From Brienomyrus brachyistius (taxonomy: Eukaryota > Chordata > Actinopteri > Osteoglossiformes > Mormyridae): a stretch of DNA of 64,000 bases. Location of the stretch: the NCBI RefSeq assembly GCF_023856365.1, contig NW_026042450.1, positions 124,001 to 188,000 on the forward strand. Reading direction: 5' to 3'. Each line of letters opens with the position of its first letter. Position 1 is the stretch's first letter. Below the pieces are notes generated by a model. That model saw only the letters and a program-made list of their open reading frames with translations. It was not told where the DNA came from and made no database searches. Both the position numbers and the translations under genes were made by a program. Positions 43,497 through 54,173 of the stretch are shown in pieces.

Positions 43497-46340
43497 ATGG
43501 AGCCAGGAAAGATTAGGAAGTCGAGGGCTCAGAAGAGAAGGGAAAAGTTCAAAAGCTCAGGGGAGAAGGGTATAACATTGTTCCCTAAGCCAAATAATCA
43601 ACTTGAGTTTGACGTTCCCTCAGATTTAGGTGCACTCCAAAGAAGCGACCCGACTCTAAAACCCTGGTATGAGAAGGTAACGGAGGTAGAGGGAGTTAGT
43701 CAAGGTCAGGTAAGTTGTCTTGCAGATACTATGTATTTGATTAAGGGAGGCATCTTGTATCAGAGGAAGGGGAAGTGTGAAGCAATGGCACTCCCTCAAC
43801 AGTTTAGAAACAAAGTTATGGATTTGGGTCATTCAATTCCATGGGCAGGTCATATGGCTTTTTATAAAACACTGAATAGGATCAGTATCCGGTTTGTTTG
43901 GCCAGGGATGTATGTACAGGTTTCTGAGTTCTGTCGTTCTTGTGAAAAATGTCAGTTGATCTCGGGCAAAGGAGTAGCGTCAGCCCAGTTGCAACCATTA
44001 CCAATTATTGAAACACCTTTTGAGAGGCTAGGCATGGATATTGTGGGTCCTTTAGAGAGGAGTGCCACAAGCCATCGCTATATATTGGTTATATGTGACT
44101 ATGCGACACGGTTTCCGGAGGCCTTTCCACTCAGATCAATTAAAGCTCGTCATGTTGCTAATTGTCTGCTGCAGCTTTTCTCGAGGGTAGGGATACCAAG
44201 AGAAATTTTGACGGATTGTGGCACGAACTTTCTATCCAAGTTGTTGCAGCAAGTTTATAAGCTGTTAGGGATAAAGGGACTTAAGACCACCCCTTATCAC
44301 CCCCAAACGGACGGGCTAGTGGAGAGATACAACCAGACTCTCAAAAATATGCTGCGCAAGTTTGTTTCTGATACAGGTGCTGACTGGGATCAATGGCTGC
44401 CTTACCTTCTGTTTGCCTACCGAGAGGTCCCACAGGTTTCTACTGGCTTCTCACCTTTTGAACTGTTGTATGGTTATCAAGTGAGAGGCCCACTGGATCT
44501 GCTTAAGGACTGTTGGGAGGATTCTAAAGCAGAGGGTGAAAACATCGCTGCTTATGTCATCAACATGAGAGAGAGATTGAAGAGAATGGCATCGTTGGTG
44601 CAGGACAACATGAAAGCAGCACAAAAACATCAGAAGACATGGTATGATCAGAAGGCGAGGGATAGAGGCTTTGTTCCGGGCCAGAAGGTACTGTTGTTGC
44701 TTCCTACCAGCGATAACAAGTTGTTGACAAAATGGCATGGGCCATATGAAATTGTCAGGCAAGTAAGTAAAGTCACTTATGAATTGAATATGCCAGAAAG
44801 AGCTAAAAAATATCAGACATTTCATGTGAACTTGTTGAAAGAATTCCACAGCCGACAAGGGCCGGTCCATCAGTTACTGGTGCGTTCAGTTAGGGATGAG
44901 GAGGTGACGGAGAGGTTTTTTCCAACTAACACTGCAGATTGTACTTCGGTTGACCTTTCTCATTTGTCCCCTACGGAGCAGGTTGATATAAAACCACTCG
45001 TGGATCCACAGCTCTTTCGAGAGACGCCAGGGTTTACATCGCTGGTTCAACATAACATACGGGTGAAGGAGGACGCACCCGGTCGTCAAAATAGTTACAG
45101 GATTCCAGAACGGTTGGTGCCAGTGCTGAAGAAGGAGATAAAACTGATGTTGGATCTAGGAATTATTGAGGGGTCGAGTAGTGAGTGGTGCAGTCCGATT
45201 GTCTTGGTACCGAAAAAAGATGATACCTTGAGATTCTGTATTGATTTCAGATATTTGAATGCAGTATCCAGGTTTGATCCCTACCCAATGCCCAGGGTAG
45301 ATGACCTGTTGGAGAGGGTTGGATCAGCAAGGTATATCACGACACTGGATCTGTGTAAGGGTTACTGGCAAGTGGCGTTGGCACCAGAAGCGAAAGAACT
45401 GACGGCCTTCAAAACTCCGTTTGGTATGTACCAATTTAAAGTCATGCCATTTGGGCTTCAAGGGGCACCAGCGACGTTCCAAAGATTAATGGATCATGTA
45501 CTGAGGGATGTGTCAGCATTTTCTGCAGCTTATCTGGACGACGTGGTGGTGTACAGTGAGTCCTGGGAAGAGCATGGTATGCATTTACAGAAGGTGCTAC
45601 ATTGCATCAGAATGGCTGGATTGACTATTAACCCCAAGAAGTGTTCCATAGCCCAGAGAGAAGTGGAGTACTTGGGCTTTGTGGTTGGCTCTGGGAAGAT
45701 AAAGCCACAGGTTGGGAAGATCGAAGCAATCCAGGCTTTCCCTGTTCCGATGACGAAGAGGAAGGTGAGAGGTTTTCTGGGCCTGGTAGGCTGGTACAGG
45801 AAATTCATACCTTCTTTTGCAGAGCGATCTGCTGCACTGAATGACCTCACGAAGGGCTCAGCCCCCAACAAAGTACGGTGGACAGAAGAATGTGAGCAAG
45901 CATTTAGAGATCTCAAGGAAGCAGTTTGCACATATCCAGTCCTACACAGTCCAGACTTCAATAGGCCATTCATCTTGCAAACGGATGCTTCAGGAGTGGG
46001 CCTTGGAGCAGTTCTTCAGCAAGAGGTGGATGGTGAAAGAAGGCCTGTGGTGTTTCTGAGTCGGAAACTACTGGACAGGGAGACGAGGTATTCGACGGTG
46101 GAGAAAGAGTGTTTGGCCATGAAATGGGCTGTTGAGGCCTTGAGGTATTATCTTCTGGGACGTCATTTCACCCTAGAGACGGATCATCGCGCTCTCCAGT
46201 GGTTGAACCGCATGAGGGATGCAAATGTTCGCATTGCAGGATGGTACCTGGCTTTGCAGCCTTATGACTTTACGGTCCAGTATAGGCCAGGGAAGTCAAA
46301 TGTGGTTGCTGATTGTTTATCTAGGATGACAGAGGACTGA
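43497..46340 (+). CDS. Gmr1 pol: integrase, reverse transcriptase, RNase H
   Basis: 947 codons without interruption. The frame is open back to about 43,476, so the ATG at 43,497 may not be the biological start. Integrase comes first: His-His (GHSIPWAGH) and Cys-Cys (CRSCEKCQ) finger, then Asp181 (GMDIVGP), Asp240 (LTDCGTN) and Glu276 (LVERYNQ) with 35 residues between the last two, and a GPYEIV C-terminal module. RT follows, with KKDDTLRFCIDFRYLN, CKGYWQV and the active site YLDD at residues 679-682. RNase H ends it (QTDASGVGLGAVL, TDHRALQWL, then ADCLSRM). All catalytic residues are in place. It makes cDNA and inserts it when gag and LTRs are supplied, but this copy lacks its 5' LTR. Confidence 0.9.
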   Translation: MEPGKIRKSRAQKRREKFKSSGEKGITLFPKPNNQLEFDVPSDLGALQRSDPTLKPWYEKVTEVEGVSQGQVSCLADTMYLIKGGILYQRKGKCEAMALPQQFRNKVMDLGHSIPWAGHMAFYKTLNRISIRFVWPGMYVQVSEFCRSCEKCQLISGKGVASAQLQPLPIIETPFERLGMDIVGPLERSATSHRYILVICDYATRFPEAFPLRSIKARHVANCLLQLFSRVGIPREILTDCGTNFLSKLLQQVYKLLGIKGLKTTPYHPQTDGLVERYNQTLKNMLRKFVSDTGADWDQWLPYLLFAYREVPQVSTGFSPFELLYGYQVRGPLDLLKDCWEDSKAEGENIAAYVINMRERLKRMASLVQDNMKAAQKHQKTWYDQKARDRGFVPGQKVLLLLPTSDNKLLTKWHGPYEIVRQVSKVTYELNMPERAKKYQTFHVNLLKEFHSRQGPVHQLLVRSVRDEEVTERFFPTNTADCTSVDLSHLSPTEQVDIKPLVDPQLFRETPGFTSLVQHNIRVKEDAPGRQNSYRIPERLVPVLKKEIKLMLDLGIIEGSSSEWCSPIVLVPKKDDTLRFCIDFRYLNAVSRFDPYPMPRVDDLLERVGSARYITTLDLCKGYWQVALAPEAKELTAFKTPFGMYQFKVMPFGLQGAPATFQRLMDHVLRDVSAFSAAYLDDVVVYSESWEEHGMHLQKVLHCIRMAGLTINPKKCSIAQREVEYLGFVVGSGKIKPQVGKIEAIQAFPVPMTKRKVRGFLGLVGWYRKFIPSFAERSAALNDLTKGSAPNKVRWTEECEQAFRDLKEAVCTYPVLHSPDFNRPFILQTDASGVGLGAVLQQEVDGERRPVVFLSRKLLDRETRYSTVEKECLAMKWAVEALRYYLLGRHFTLETDHRALQWLNRMRDANVRIAGWYLALQPYDFTVQYRPGKSNVVADCLSRMTED

Positions 46341-46357
46341 GGTGCTCGCGCTTAAGA

Positions 46358-47150
46358 GAGGGGGGAGGAAATGTAAGGGAGAGGATTCCCTTACTATTTT
46401 ATTGTAATTGATAGTATGTTAGTGATACACTCTTTCTTTATTTTAATAAATAGTATTTTATTTAGCATTGTACTTTACCCAGGGATTTGCATAGGAGAAC
46501 AGTGGCATACACGGGTTTGCTGGTTTATTGGATCTTGAAGTCAGTTGGTGGCCTTGGTTCAGATCCTGCGCAGTGCCTCCTCATCAAGGAAGGTGGTGGG
46601 GTCTGTGAAAAGGAATGGTGATTGAGGGAGAATAAGGTTACCAGTAAGAACAATTGATGCAAAGAACTGATTGTAAGATGTGGTTACTCACCTTTCTTCT
46701 TGTGTTTCTCCAAGGTGTTTGGGCAAATATGTCCCCTGGGTCCAGACACCATTTAAAGGTTCCGGGAGAGACCAGGGCTTAAGGGAGAGTGGGGAATCTG
46801 TTGTGCTGGGGATTTTGGGTTTTATAATATGGGGTTTGTGTAAGATTAAAGAGGGAGATATGTATTAATATGAATGTTAAATGTAGTTAAGTATATATGT
46901 AGGTTGATGTGTTGTGTATTATGGTGGAAGGGGGGAATTTAAGAAACTACCTGTGAGTGGAAGAATGGTTTAGTCGGTGACAGCTGGAAGTATTTAAGGC
47001 TGCCAGTTGTCAGAGGGTTTTTTCTGTTCTTCTGTTGTGCTGTAAAGATGCTAGATGTGAAGTTCTTGTAGGAAGAGCTGCATGGAAAATAAAGATGTGT
47101 TGTTCCACTGCATTTGGGGAAGTCTTCTCACTGTAAATCCAGCCGCTGCA
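46358..47150 (+). repeat. Gmr1 polypurine tract and 3' LTR
   Basis: The purine tract ends at 46,371. The LTR begins TGTAAGGGAG and forms a perfect short hairpin GTAAGGGA/TCCCTTAC at 46,373-46,394. AATAAA lies at 47,087. The end near 47,150 is estimated, as no second LTR is available for comparison. Confidence 0.6.
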
Positions 47151-47219
47151 GGTCTCCATATGACAGGGTCCTTAGGCAAGACCTCCTCACGCTATACTGT
47201 GCCTACCTCAAATATGAGA

Positions 47220-48042
47220 GACAAACATAAGAATAGAGTCATGCCGGCTCAGACGTCGCCCGGATTAACAAGGTCTGCGCCAGATGTTGAGGAACCAGGA
47301 CAATCTGACGATAAGTGGGCTACTGGAACAAGAATAAGACATGCATGGACAAGAGATGAGAACAAGGGACTGTTGGAATGCTACTATACAAGTAACCCCA
47401 GTGAAAGAGGTTACATGAAGCAGATGTGGGACCTATGGATTCTTCAACACCCCACATCAAGACTAACACCAAAACAACTAGTAGCTCAATGTTCCAACAT
47501 CCGCAAGAAACAACTGCTATCACAACTAGAGATTGATGAGGTACAACACGAATGCTATGACAAGGGGGAGCCAGGACGACAGGTCAGGGGGGAGATATCA
47601 TCATCATCATCCCCACATTCCGAGATTGGGTACCAAGCCCCAAGAACTACAAGCCCTAGTAGGCTGAATACAAGAGCAGCTGAGAAATAAGATCATGGCT
47701 AAGCTGGAAACCTGGACCCTCCGACACCGATTACCAAGAATGCGTGAAGTACCCTCAGAAGGTCTACTAGAAGATGTGAATGCAGCACTACGGACAATCC
47801 CTACTACAACCATCACTGACACCAACCAGCTGATCTACACCACAGCAACAGTGATCCTTGAGGTGCTTGGCTATAAGATGAACAACAGCCGCAAGGAGCA
47901 GTATCCCCCATGGAAGAGAAGGTTAGAGGCTAAAATCAAGGCAGCACGGAGGGAAGTTAGCCAGCTATCAGAATTACAGAAAGGTGTGATGAAAAAAGAG
48001 TATAAGTATAAGAGTATAAGAAGTATAACAAGCTGTCCATAG
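47220..48042 (+). pseudogene. LINE ORF, N-terminal region
   Basis: The first frame encodes a basic, Myb-like stretch (RHAWTRDENKGLLECYY, then QLVAQCSNIRKKQLLSQLE), as found before RT in R2-group elements, where it binds target DNA. The frame ends at 47,690. Homology continues in the second frame (RLPRMREVPSEGLLEDVN, then KEQYPPWKRRLEAKIK) up to 48,042. Neither frame includes the RT. Confidence 0.7.
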
Positions 48043-50498
48043 CTGAGGCCTTAGAAACTGCCAAGCAAAGACTCACAGCCTTGGCTACCCGTCTGAAGAG
48101 GTACACCAGAGATATAGAAGCCAGGAGAATAAACCGGACCTTCTCCACTGAACCATCCAAGGTGTACTCTCAGTGGCAGGGTAATAGCATGAAGATAGAC
48201 CCACCAAGGCTAGAGACTGAGCAATACTGGAAGAGCATATGGGAGAAAGAGGCATCACATAACAACAATGCACAGTGGCTTGTGGAACTAAGAGCAGACC
48301 ACAGTAACCTCCCTGAACAAGCCCCAGTAACCATCACATTGGCAGACATCCAAGAAAGAGTCTCAAACATGAAGAACTGGACAGCACCAGGTCCCGACAT
48401 GATCCACGCCTACTGGCTAAAGAAGTTAACTGCACTCCATGAGCGCCTGGCAGCACAGATGAACCAGCTGCTAATGGATGGGACCCACCCGGAATGGCTG
48501 ACCAAAGGTAGGACAGTCCTGATACCGAAGGACCCCCAGAAGGGACCGGTCCCATCCAACTACCGACCAATAACCTGCCTCTGCACAACATGGAAGCTCC
48601 TATCAGGCATCATAGCGGCTAAGATGAATAGGCACATGGATCAATACATGAGCGGGACCCAGAAAGGAATTGGTAGAGATACCAGAGGAGCAAAACACCA
48701 GCTACTGGTAGATAGAGCAGTCACTCAAGACTGTAAGACCAGACATACCAACCTGAGCACCGCCTGGATTGATTACAAGAAAGCATATGACTCAATGCCT
48801 CACACATGGATCCTAGAATGCTTGGAACTGTACAAGATCAACAGGACTCTAAGAGCCTTCATCAGGAATTCAATGGGGCTGTGGAAAACAACTCTAGAGG
48901 CCAACTTCAAGCCAATAGCACAGGTTACCATTAAGTGCGGGATTTACCAAGGAGATGCCCTGTCCCCGTTGCTGTTCTGCATAGGCCTTAACCCTCTCAG
49001 CCAGATCATCAACAAGACTGGCTACGGATACCGACTACGGAATGGGGCGAACATCAGCCACCTCCTCTACATGGATGACATCAAGCTGTATGCCAAGAGT
49101 GAACGAGACATCGATTCACTGATCCACACCACCAGGATCTACAGCAATGACATCGGAATGTCATTCGGGCTGGATAAGTGTAGTCGAATGGTAACAAAGA
49201 GGGGAAAAGTAGTCAGAACCGAGGGGATCGTACTGCCAGAGGGCAGCATAGCAGACATTGAGGATAGCTACAAGTACCTTGGAATCCCGCAGGCAAACGG
49301 GAACCATGAAGAGGCCACAAGGAAAGCAGCAACAACCAAATACCTGCAACGAGTAAGGCAAGTCCTGAGAAGTCAGCTGAATGGGAGGAACAAGATCCGG
49401 GCAATCAATACCTACGCCCTACCAGTCATCAGATACCCCGCTGGCGTTATAAGCTGGCCAAAGGAGGAGATGGAAGCCACTGACATCAAGACAAGGAAGC
49501 TCCTCACAATGCATGGCGGGTTTCACCCCAAATCCAGCACACTGAGACTGTACACTAAGCGGAAAGAAGGAGGCAGAGGACTAGTGAGCGTCAAAGCCAC
49601 TATCCAGGATGAAACATCGAAGATCCATGATTACATCAGGAAGATGGCCCCGACTGATGACGTGCTCAGTGAATACCTCAGGCAACAGAAACCCAAGAAG
49701 GAAGAGGAGCAAGAACAGGAACCATCATGGAAAGATAAACCCCTGCACGGCATGTACCACCGGCAGATAGAGGAAGTGGCTGACATTGAAAAATCCTACC
49801 AGTGGCTGGACAAAGCTGGACTGAAAGACAGCACAGAGGCATTAATCATGGCAGCACAGGAACAAGCTCTAAGTACAAGATCAATAGAGGCTGGGGTCTA
49901 CCACACCAGGCAGGACCCCAGGTGCAGGCTGTGCAAAGATGCCCCCGAGACGATCCAGCACATAACAGCAGGGTGCAAGATGCTAGCAGGCAAGGCGTAC
50001 ATGGAACGCCATAACCAAGTGGCTGGCATAGTGTACAGGAACATCTGCGGGGAGTATGGGCTGGAAGTCCCAGGGTCAAGATGGGAGACACCTCCAAAGG
50101 TGGCTGAGAATGATAAGGCTAAGATCCTGTGGGACTTCCAGATACAGACTGACAAACTGGTAATGGCTAACCAACCGGACATAGTAGTGGTGGACAAGCA
50201 GAGGAAGAAGGCCGTAGTGATAGACGTAGCAATCCCAAGCGATGGTAACATCAGGAAGAAGGAACATGAGAAGCTCGAGAAATACCAAGGGCTGAGAGAA
50301 GAGCTAGAAAAGATGTGGAAGGTGAAGGTAACAGTGGTCCCAGTGGTAATTGGAACACTCGGGGCAGTAACGCCCAAACTGGGAGAGTGGCTCCAACAGA
50401 TTCCAGGAATGACATCTGAGATCTCTGTCCAGAAGAGCGCAATCCTAGGAACAGCTAAGATACTGCGCAGGACCCTCAAGCTCCCAGGCCTCTGGTAG
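48043..50498 (+). CDS. LINE reverse transcriptase and restriction-like endonuclease
   Basis: Open for ~805 codons from 48,081, with homology starting slightly upstream (KLSIAEALETAKQR). RT motifs: TAPGPDMIHAYWLK, SNYRPITCL, motif A WIDYKKAYDSMPH, YQGDALSPLLFC and the active site YMDD at residues 330-333. Downstream a CCHC finger CRLCKDAPETIQHITAGC (about residue 614) precedes a restriction-like endonuclease core (QPDIVVVDKQRKKAVVIDVA, about residues 696-715) with the PD...D-type acidic residues. This architecture defines R2-group LINEs. The fish members of the R4 clade (Dong, Rex6) are the nearest I recognise. The catalytic part is intact, but the upstream breaks make the element inactive as it stands. 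Confidence 0.85.
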
Positions 50499-50554
50499 AG
50501 GACCCGAGCTTGAAGGACAAAGACCGCCCACAGGAGGGCGAGTGGGGAATTTTT

Positions 50555-51060
50555 ATTAGGCAGTCACATAAACTTTTAAAATGATCTCCATGTTGATTTA
50601 AACCTATGATATTATGTCTGTCAAACTGTTTGCCCTTAACCGTTTCAAAATCTCTCCTAAAGTCATCCCAGTATTGGCAGTATTTTCAATATACTCATGT
50701 ATTTTTTGACATGACCACTAGCTCACCTCATATAGCTAATCAATACCTCAGTGACTTTTCAAAACTAGTTTCATGAATTAATTGAGCTGGTGGTGAAATT
50801 TAACAAATACATGAAATGGCCGAGGTGAACCTGAGGAGAGGTTTAGGAACCATATTGGTGTTCATCTAGCCATCCAACAAGATATCAGTAACTTTTTGGA
50901 GAACATAAGAAATTCCTTTTAGTTTTTTTTGTTTTACTCATAATTTGCACATGTTCTAATATTAAAATTTGTTTTTAATACTGAGAAAATATAAATTTAC
51001 TACCCAGATAAATAGCTTTAAACATTTCCTATGACTCCCTAAGACTTTTGCACAGTACTG
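50555..51060. mobile_element. Tc1/mariner-type MITE, left end lost
   Basis: Second copy of the family at 21,872-22,402. The right terminus CTAAGACTTTTGCACAGTAC is complete and followed by TA. The left terminus starts only at TTAGGCAG, where the LINE 3' end joins it. Confidence 0.8.
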
Positions 51061-51062
51061 TA

Positions 51063-51885
51063 TATATCTCAGGATTCCTAATGAAACAGGATTTATCTGA
51101 TTTTTTTCTGGTAATTGGTAATCACCTACACTGCTTCATTGATGATCAGGTGCCTTTCTGTTGTTGTTGTACTAACGTGACTTATTAAGATTTTATGTTA
51201 TTTATGTTTACTTAGTTAATATATGATTAATTTGATTATGTTATTATCTTTACTAAGTTACCTCAGGACCGCTGTAGGTTTTGAGTTAATAAACTGTCTG
51301 CCGTCTGCCGCCCCCTGCTGGCCAAAGCGTCGCCGCTGCGATATCAGGCTGCTGCGCTCAGTGAGCAGAGAGCGCGGATTAAGTCTGTTACTCAGTTACG
51401 TTCTGGGCAGCGCGGAACCGGGACATTAATGGGATAGAATAGGAAGCCTTTATTGTCAGTGTACAGGTAGCAAATACAATATATAGACCGAAATATAAAA
51501 TATACATATAGAGGGGAGGGGAAAAGCTCCCCCCACTCATCAGGCTTAGATTTCATTACATTTTATTTTATTCAGAATCAAAATTCACTCCATTGGTACA
51601 ACTGCATGTACTATGAATTTGTTTAGGCAGTTTTGGTGCATTAACAGCCAACATAGAACATACGTCAGAGAAAAACAGTCATTTTGTATGTTTGTTCAGC
51701 TTACAGAACCCAATTACTTGTTTTATTAACATACATCACACTTCAGACAGAGTAAAAAGGGTTATACTGGTTATAAAGCAGAGATTTTACCTTTTTGCCA
51801 CGGAGAAGCAGCGACATGTGAGACTCTGATACGGTAAAAATGATTCCTCCAGCACACAGTGAACTATCCCAGCATGCACAGCGAC
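51063..51885. other. intergenic DNA, no gene recognised
   Basis: Short frames only. A GC-richer patch lies at 51,295-51,425. Confidence 0.35.
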
Positions 51886-51983
51886 ACGGGGGAGTTTGCC
51901 CCCCCATGTCACCTTCCTGTCCCCCCCTGACAGAGACACTTCTCTGTTTGCAGTGTTGGGGTCCAGCGTCAGCTGGCAGGAGC
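51886..51983 (-). pseudogene. PRY (B30.2) domain exon remnant
   Basis: On the minus strand, after CTCTTCCTCTTGCCTACAG (ending 51,984), the frame encodes SCQLTLDPNTANREVSLSGG, then DRKVTW. This is the conserved start of a PRY/SPRY domain as in TRIM and fish NLR-type proteins. The domain stops after about 30 residues, where G-runs and unrelated sequence begin. A complete PRY-SPRY needs about 170 residues, so this is a fragment of an exon that also kept its splice acceptor. No TRIM, NACHT or leucine-rich exon was seen nearby. Confidence 0.55.
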
Positions 51984-52739
51984 CTGTAGGCAAGAGGAAG
52001 AGCGATTGATCCCATGACGAAGCCCAGCATCTCCATCATTATCACTGTCACACCTCACACACTCACTCACACAGAACTCGCTCCAATACACACATTTTAT
52101 CCCCAATATACTCATGTAGCCGCCCGAATCTGCGGCGCTCCGGCTGCCCCCTGCGCTGTGAGACACGCCGCGCTGAGAGACTCGCTGGGGCCGAACTGCA
52201 CTTTAGCCTGCGCTCTATTATTCTGTACGATACATAAAATTTAAAAAGTCAAATATGTGAATGACCTCAGGAAATGTTGGTCGCCCGCGCGACGCCGGTG
52301 GGAAGACGCGCCGAAATGACGCGGGTGTTAAACTAATAGGCTTAATTACAGGTAAATAAAATTACAAACAGCATTCATCAAACATATTAACCATAAAATT
52401 ACACAACAAAGATTACCACTAAAAGTGAGTTTGTCTTTAGGTCACAATATGAACGTCTTTTAATCCACTTTGGACACACACCTCTCTCCAGCAGCGCGCC
52501 GACGCGACGCTCCCAACGCAGACGCATCTAGGCTGGTTCTCCGCAAAGCGCAGCACTCGCGTATTACACCGCGTATGCGTACATGGAAACGTTCATATTT
52601 CTCTGGTCAAGCTGTGTACTTTACACATGTGCACGTGCCCTATTTAAGTATTAGTAGTAATTCTGATATTCCCTGCACACGTACCACAGCCGCGAGGTCT
52701 GTGTATGTTTCCCTACGTTTTACAAATTCAGAGCGGCAG
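51984..52739. other. GC/CpG-richer intergenic DNA
   Basis: 52,115-52,325 is CpG-rich (GCGCGACGCCGG, GACGCGCCG) in otherwise AT-rich DNA. It could be a promoter-type island, but I cannot tie it to a gene. Confidence 0.25.
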
Positions 52740-52920
52740 TTCACGGGGCTGCCAACTTTGATCAACTGGCTGGCGTGAGATTTTCAATTTGGGACAAGTC
52801 TGCACACATATGCATACGCATTTATATGTATGCAACAGTTCTATTACCTTGAAAATTGGCTGTAGGGTTTGCAAACTACCCCAATCCTCATCAAAATCAT
52901 CTATGTTGGCGTTTAAAGAC
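52740..52920 (-). repeat. dispersed repeat, fourth copy
   Basis: Inverted copy of the 18.3 and 30.6 kb family: GATCAACTGGCTGGCGTGAG, then GGGACAAGTCTGCACA and TAGGGTTTGCAAACTACCCC. Confidence 0.6.
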
Positions 52921-53053
52921 AAATTTGGAGTGCGGCAGGCGGTCGTCCGCGGAGGAGTAAAATGCATCATAAAAGTCTATACAAACACGTCCGCTTATAC
53001 GTGCGCGGAGAGGTATCAGTCTGGCCGCCACGGGTTTTCTGTGTTGATTCCGG

Positions 53054-53075
53054 TGTTCTAACGATTCATCCTACC
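53054..53075 (+). repeat. left terminal inverted repeat of the Ginger1-type element
   Basis: TGTTCTAACGATTCATCC plus TACC, directly after CCGG. It pairs with 59,109-59,130 with 18 of 22 positions identical. The inner sequence repeats TCCTACC three more times before 53,160. Confidence 0.85.
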
Positions 53076-53236
53076 TTATCAGATTTTCCTACCGTAGCGC
53101 AATGTTATAGTTTTAACCATCAGTTTTTCCTACCTTATCAGAAAATGCTACCTGTATAAATGGGAGGTATTTAATTGAACTGCACTACATAACAATATCC
53201 TACCGCATGTTATGGTAGCATAATTTTATTTACACA

Positions 53237-53710
53237 CTTCAACCCCATGAAATTATGCTACCATAACGAGGGGTAGGATTTTTTTATGACACACTTCAAC
53301 CCCATGAAATTATGCTACCATAACGAGGGGTAGGATTTTTTTATGACACACTTCAACCCCATGAAATTATGCTACCATAACGAGGGGTAGGATTTTTTTA
53401 TGACACACTTCAACCCCATGAAATTATGCTACCATAACGAGGGGTAGGATTTTTTTATGACACACTTCAACCCCATGAAATTATGCTACCATAACGAGGG
53501 GTAGGATTTTTTTATGACACACTTCAACCCCATTAAATTATGCTACCATAAAGTGGGGTAGGATTTTTTTATGACACACTTCAACCCCATGAAATTATGC
53601 TACCATAACGAGGGGTAGGATTTTTTTATGACACACTTCAACCCCATGAAATTATGCTACCATAAAGTGGGGTAGGATTTTTTTATGACACACTTCAACC
53701 CCATGAAGTA
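53237..53710. repeat. 57-bp tandem array, eight units plus a partial
   Basis: Period is exactly 57 bp (CTTCAACCCC at 53,237, 53,294, 53,351, 53,408, 53,465, 53,522, 53,579, 53,636 and 53,693). Units are almost identical. Two carry AAAGTGG instead of AACGAGG. Each unit holds ATGCTACC and GGTAGGAT as a small hairpin, and GGTAGGAT is the inner word of the element's terminal repeats. It lies in a subterminal position and is non-coding. Such arrays could be transposase binding sites. Confidence 0.9.
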
Positions 53711-54173
53711 TAATGTTATTTTGTGGTGGAATTGAACAAAATGACAACACAAAAGTACTGGTACTTTAATATGTATTTGAAGCCAAAAAGAAAAAAAAAA
53801 CTTTCACAAACACTTTGTACAAATGAAAGCAAACTGATTCTTTGGATCAAAATTTGCACATTGAAAATGTGCCCATCTGTTGCAGTGGTCGCATTGGACC
53901 TGTAAGTATAAAAAAGTAATAAATTAGAATCTTTTGTAGACAGAACAAAGTAATACTCTATATATATTGTTGTATATATTTAATGACCTGCAAAAATTTA
54001 CCATTTCAATTAGGGTTTTGTCAGCATCGCCTTCCATCATGGAGCAAATGACACAGTAGTCCAATGCCTTGCCTACACACACAGAAGTTCCCATAAGCTT
54101 TTTGTGCTTTTATTATGAAATGTGTATGACTGAAGCAACACAGTTAGATGATTATTGTGGATATTTAATTACT

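Larger units (their letters stand above)
42479..47150 (+). mobile_element. Ty3-like Gmr1 element, 5' end lost
   Basis: Order: gag with SCAN-like domain, zinc knuckle, protease, integrase, reverse transcriptase, RNase H, purine tract (46,358-46,370, GAGAGGGGGGAGGAA), then an LTR starting TGTAAGGGAG at 46,372. Integrase before RT is the known hallmark of the Gmr1 clade among Ty3/gypsy elements. The 5' LTR, leader and start of gag are replaced by the LTR of the neighbouring retrovirus. The LTR 3' end is uncertain because the LINE follows directly. Confidence 0.85.
47151..50554 (+). mobile_element. R4/Dong-type LINE with REL endonuclease, frameshifted
   Basis: A single long ORF is spread over three frames: 47,082-47,690, 47,695-48,042 and 48,081-50,498 (initiators are nominal). 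An in-frame TGA at 47,665-47,667 and a short tandem duplication (AGTATAAG-like, 47,999-48,025) break it. It ends with a short 3' tail GTGGGGAATTTTTATT, directly followed by the damaged left end of a MITE. Confidence 0.8.

Noticed and set aside
52115..52325. CpG island as promoter of a host gene.
   Set aside because: No exon with a start codon and splice donor could be attached to it on either strand.
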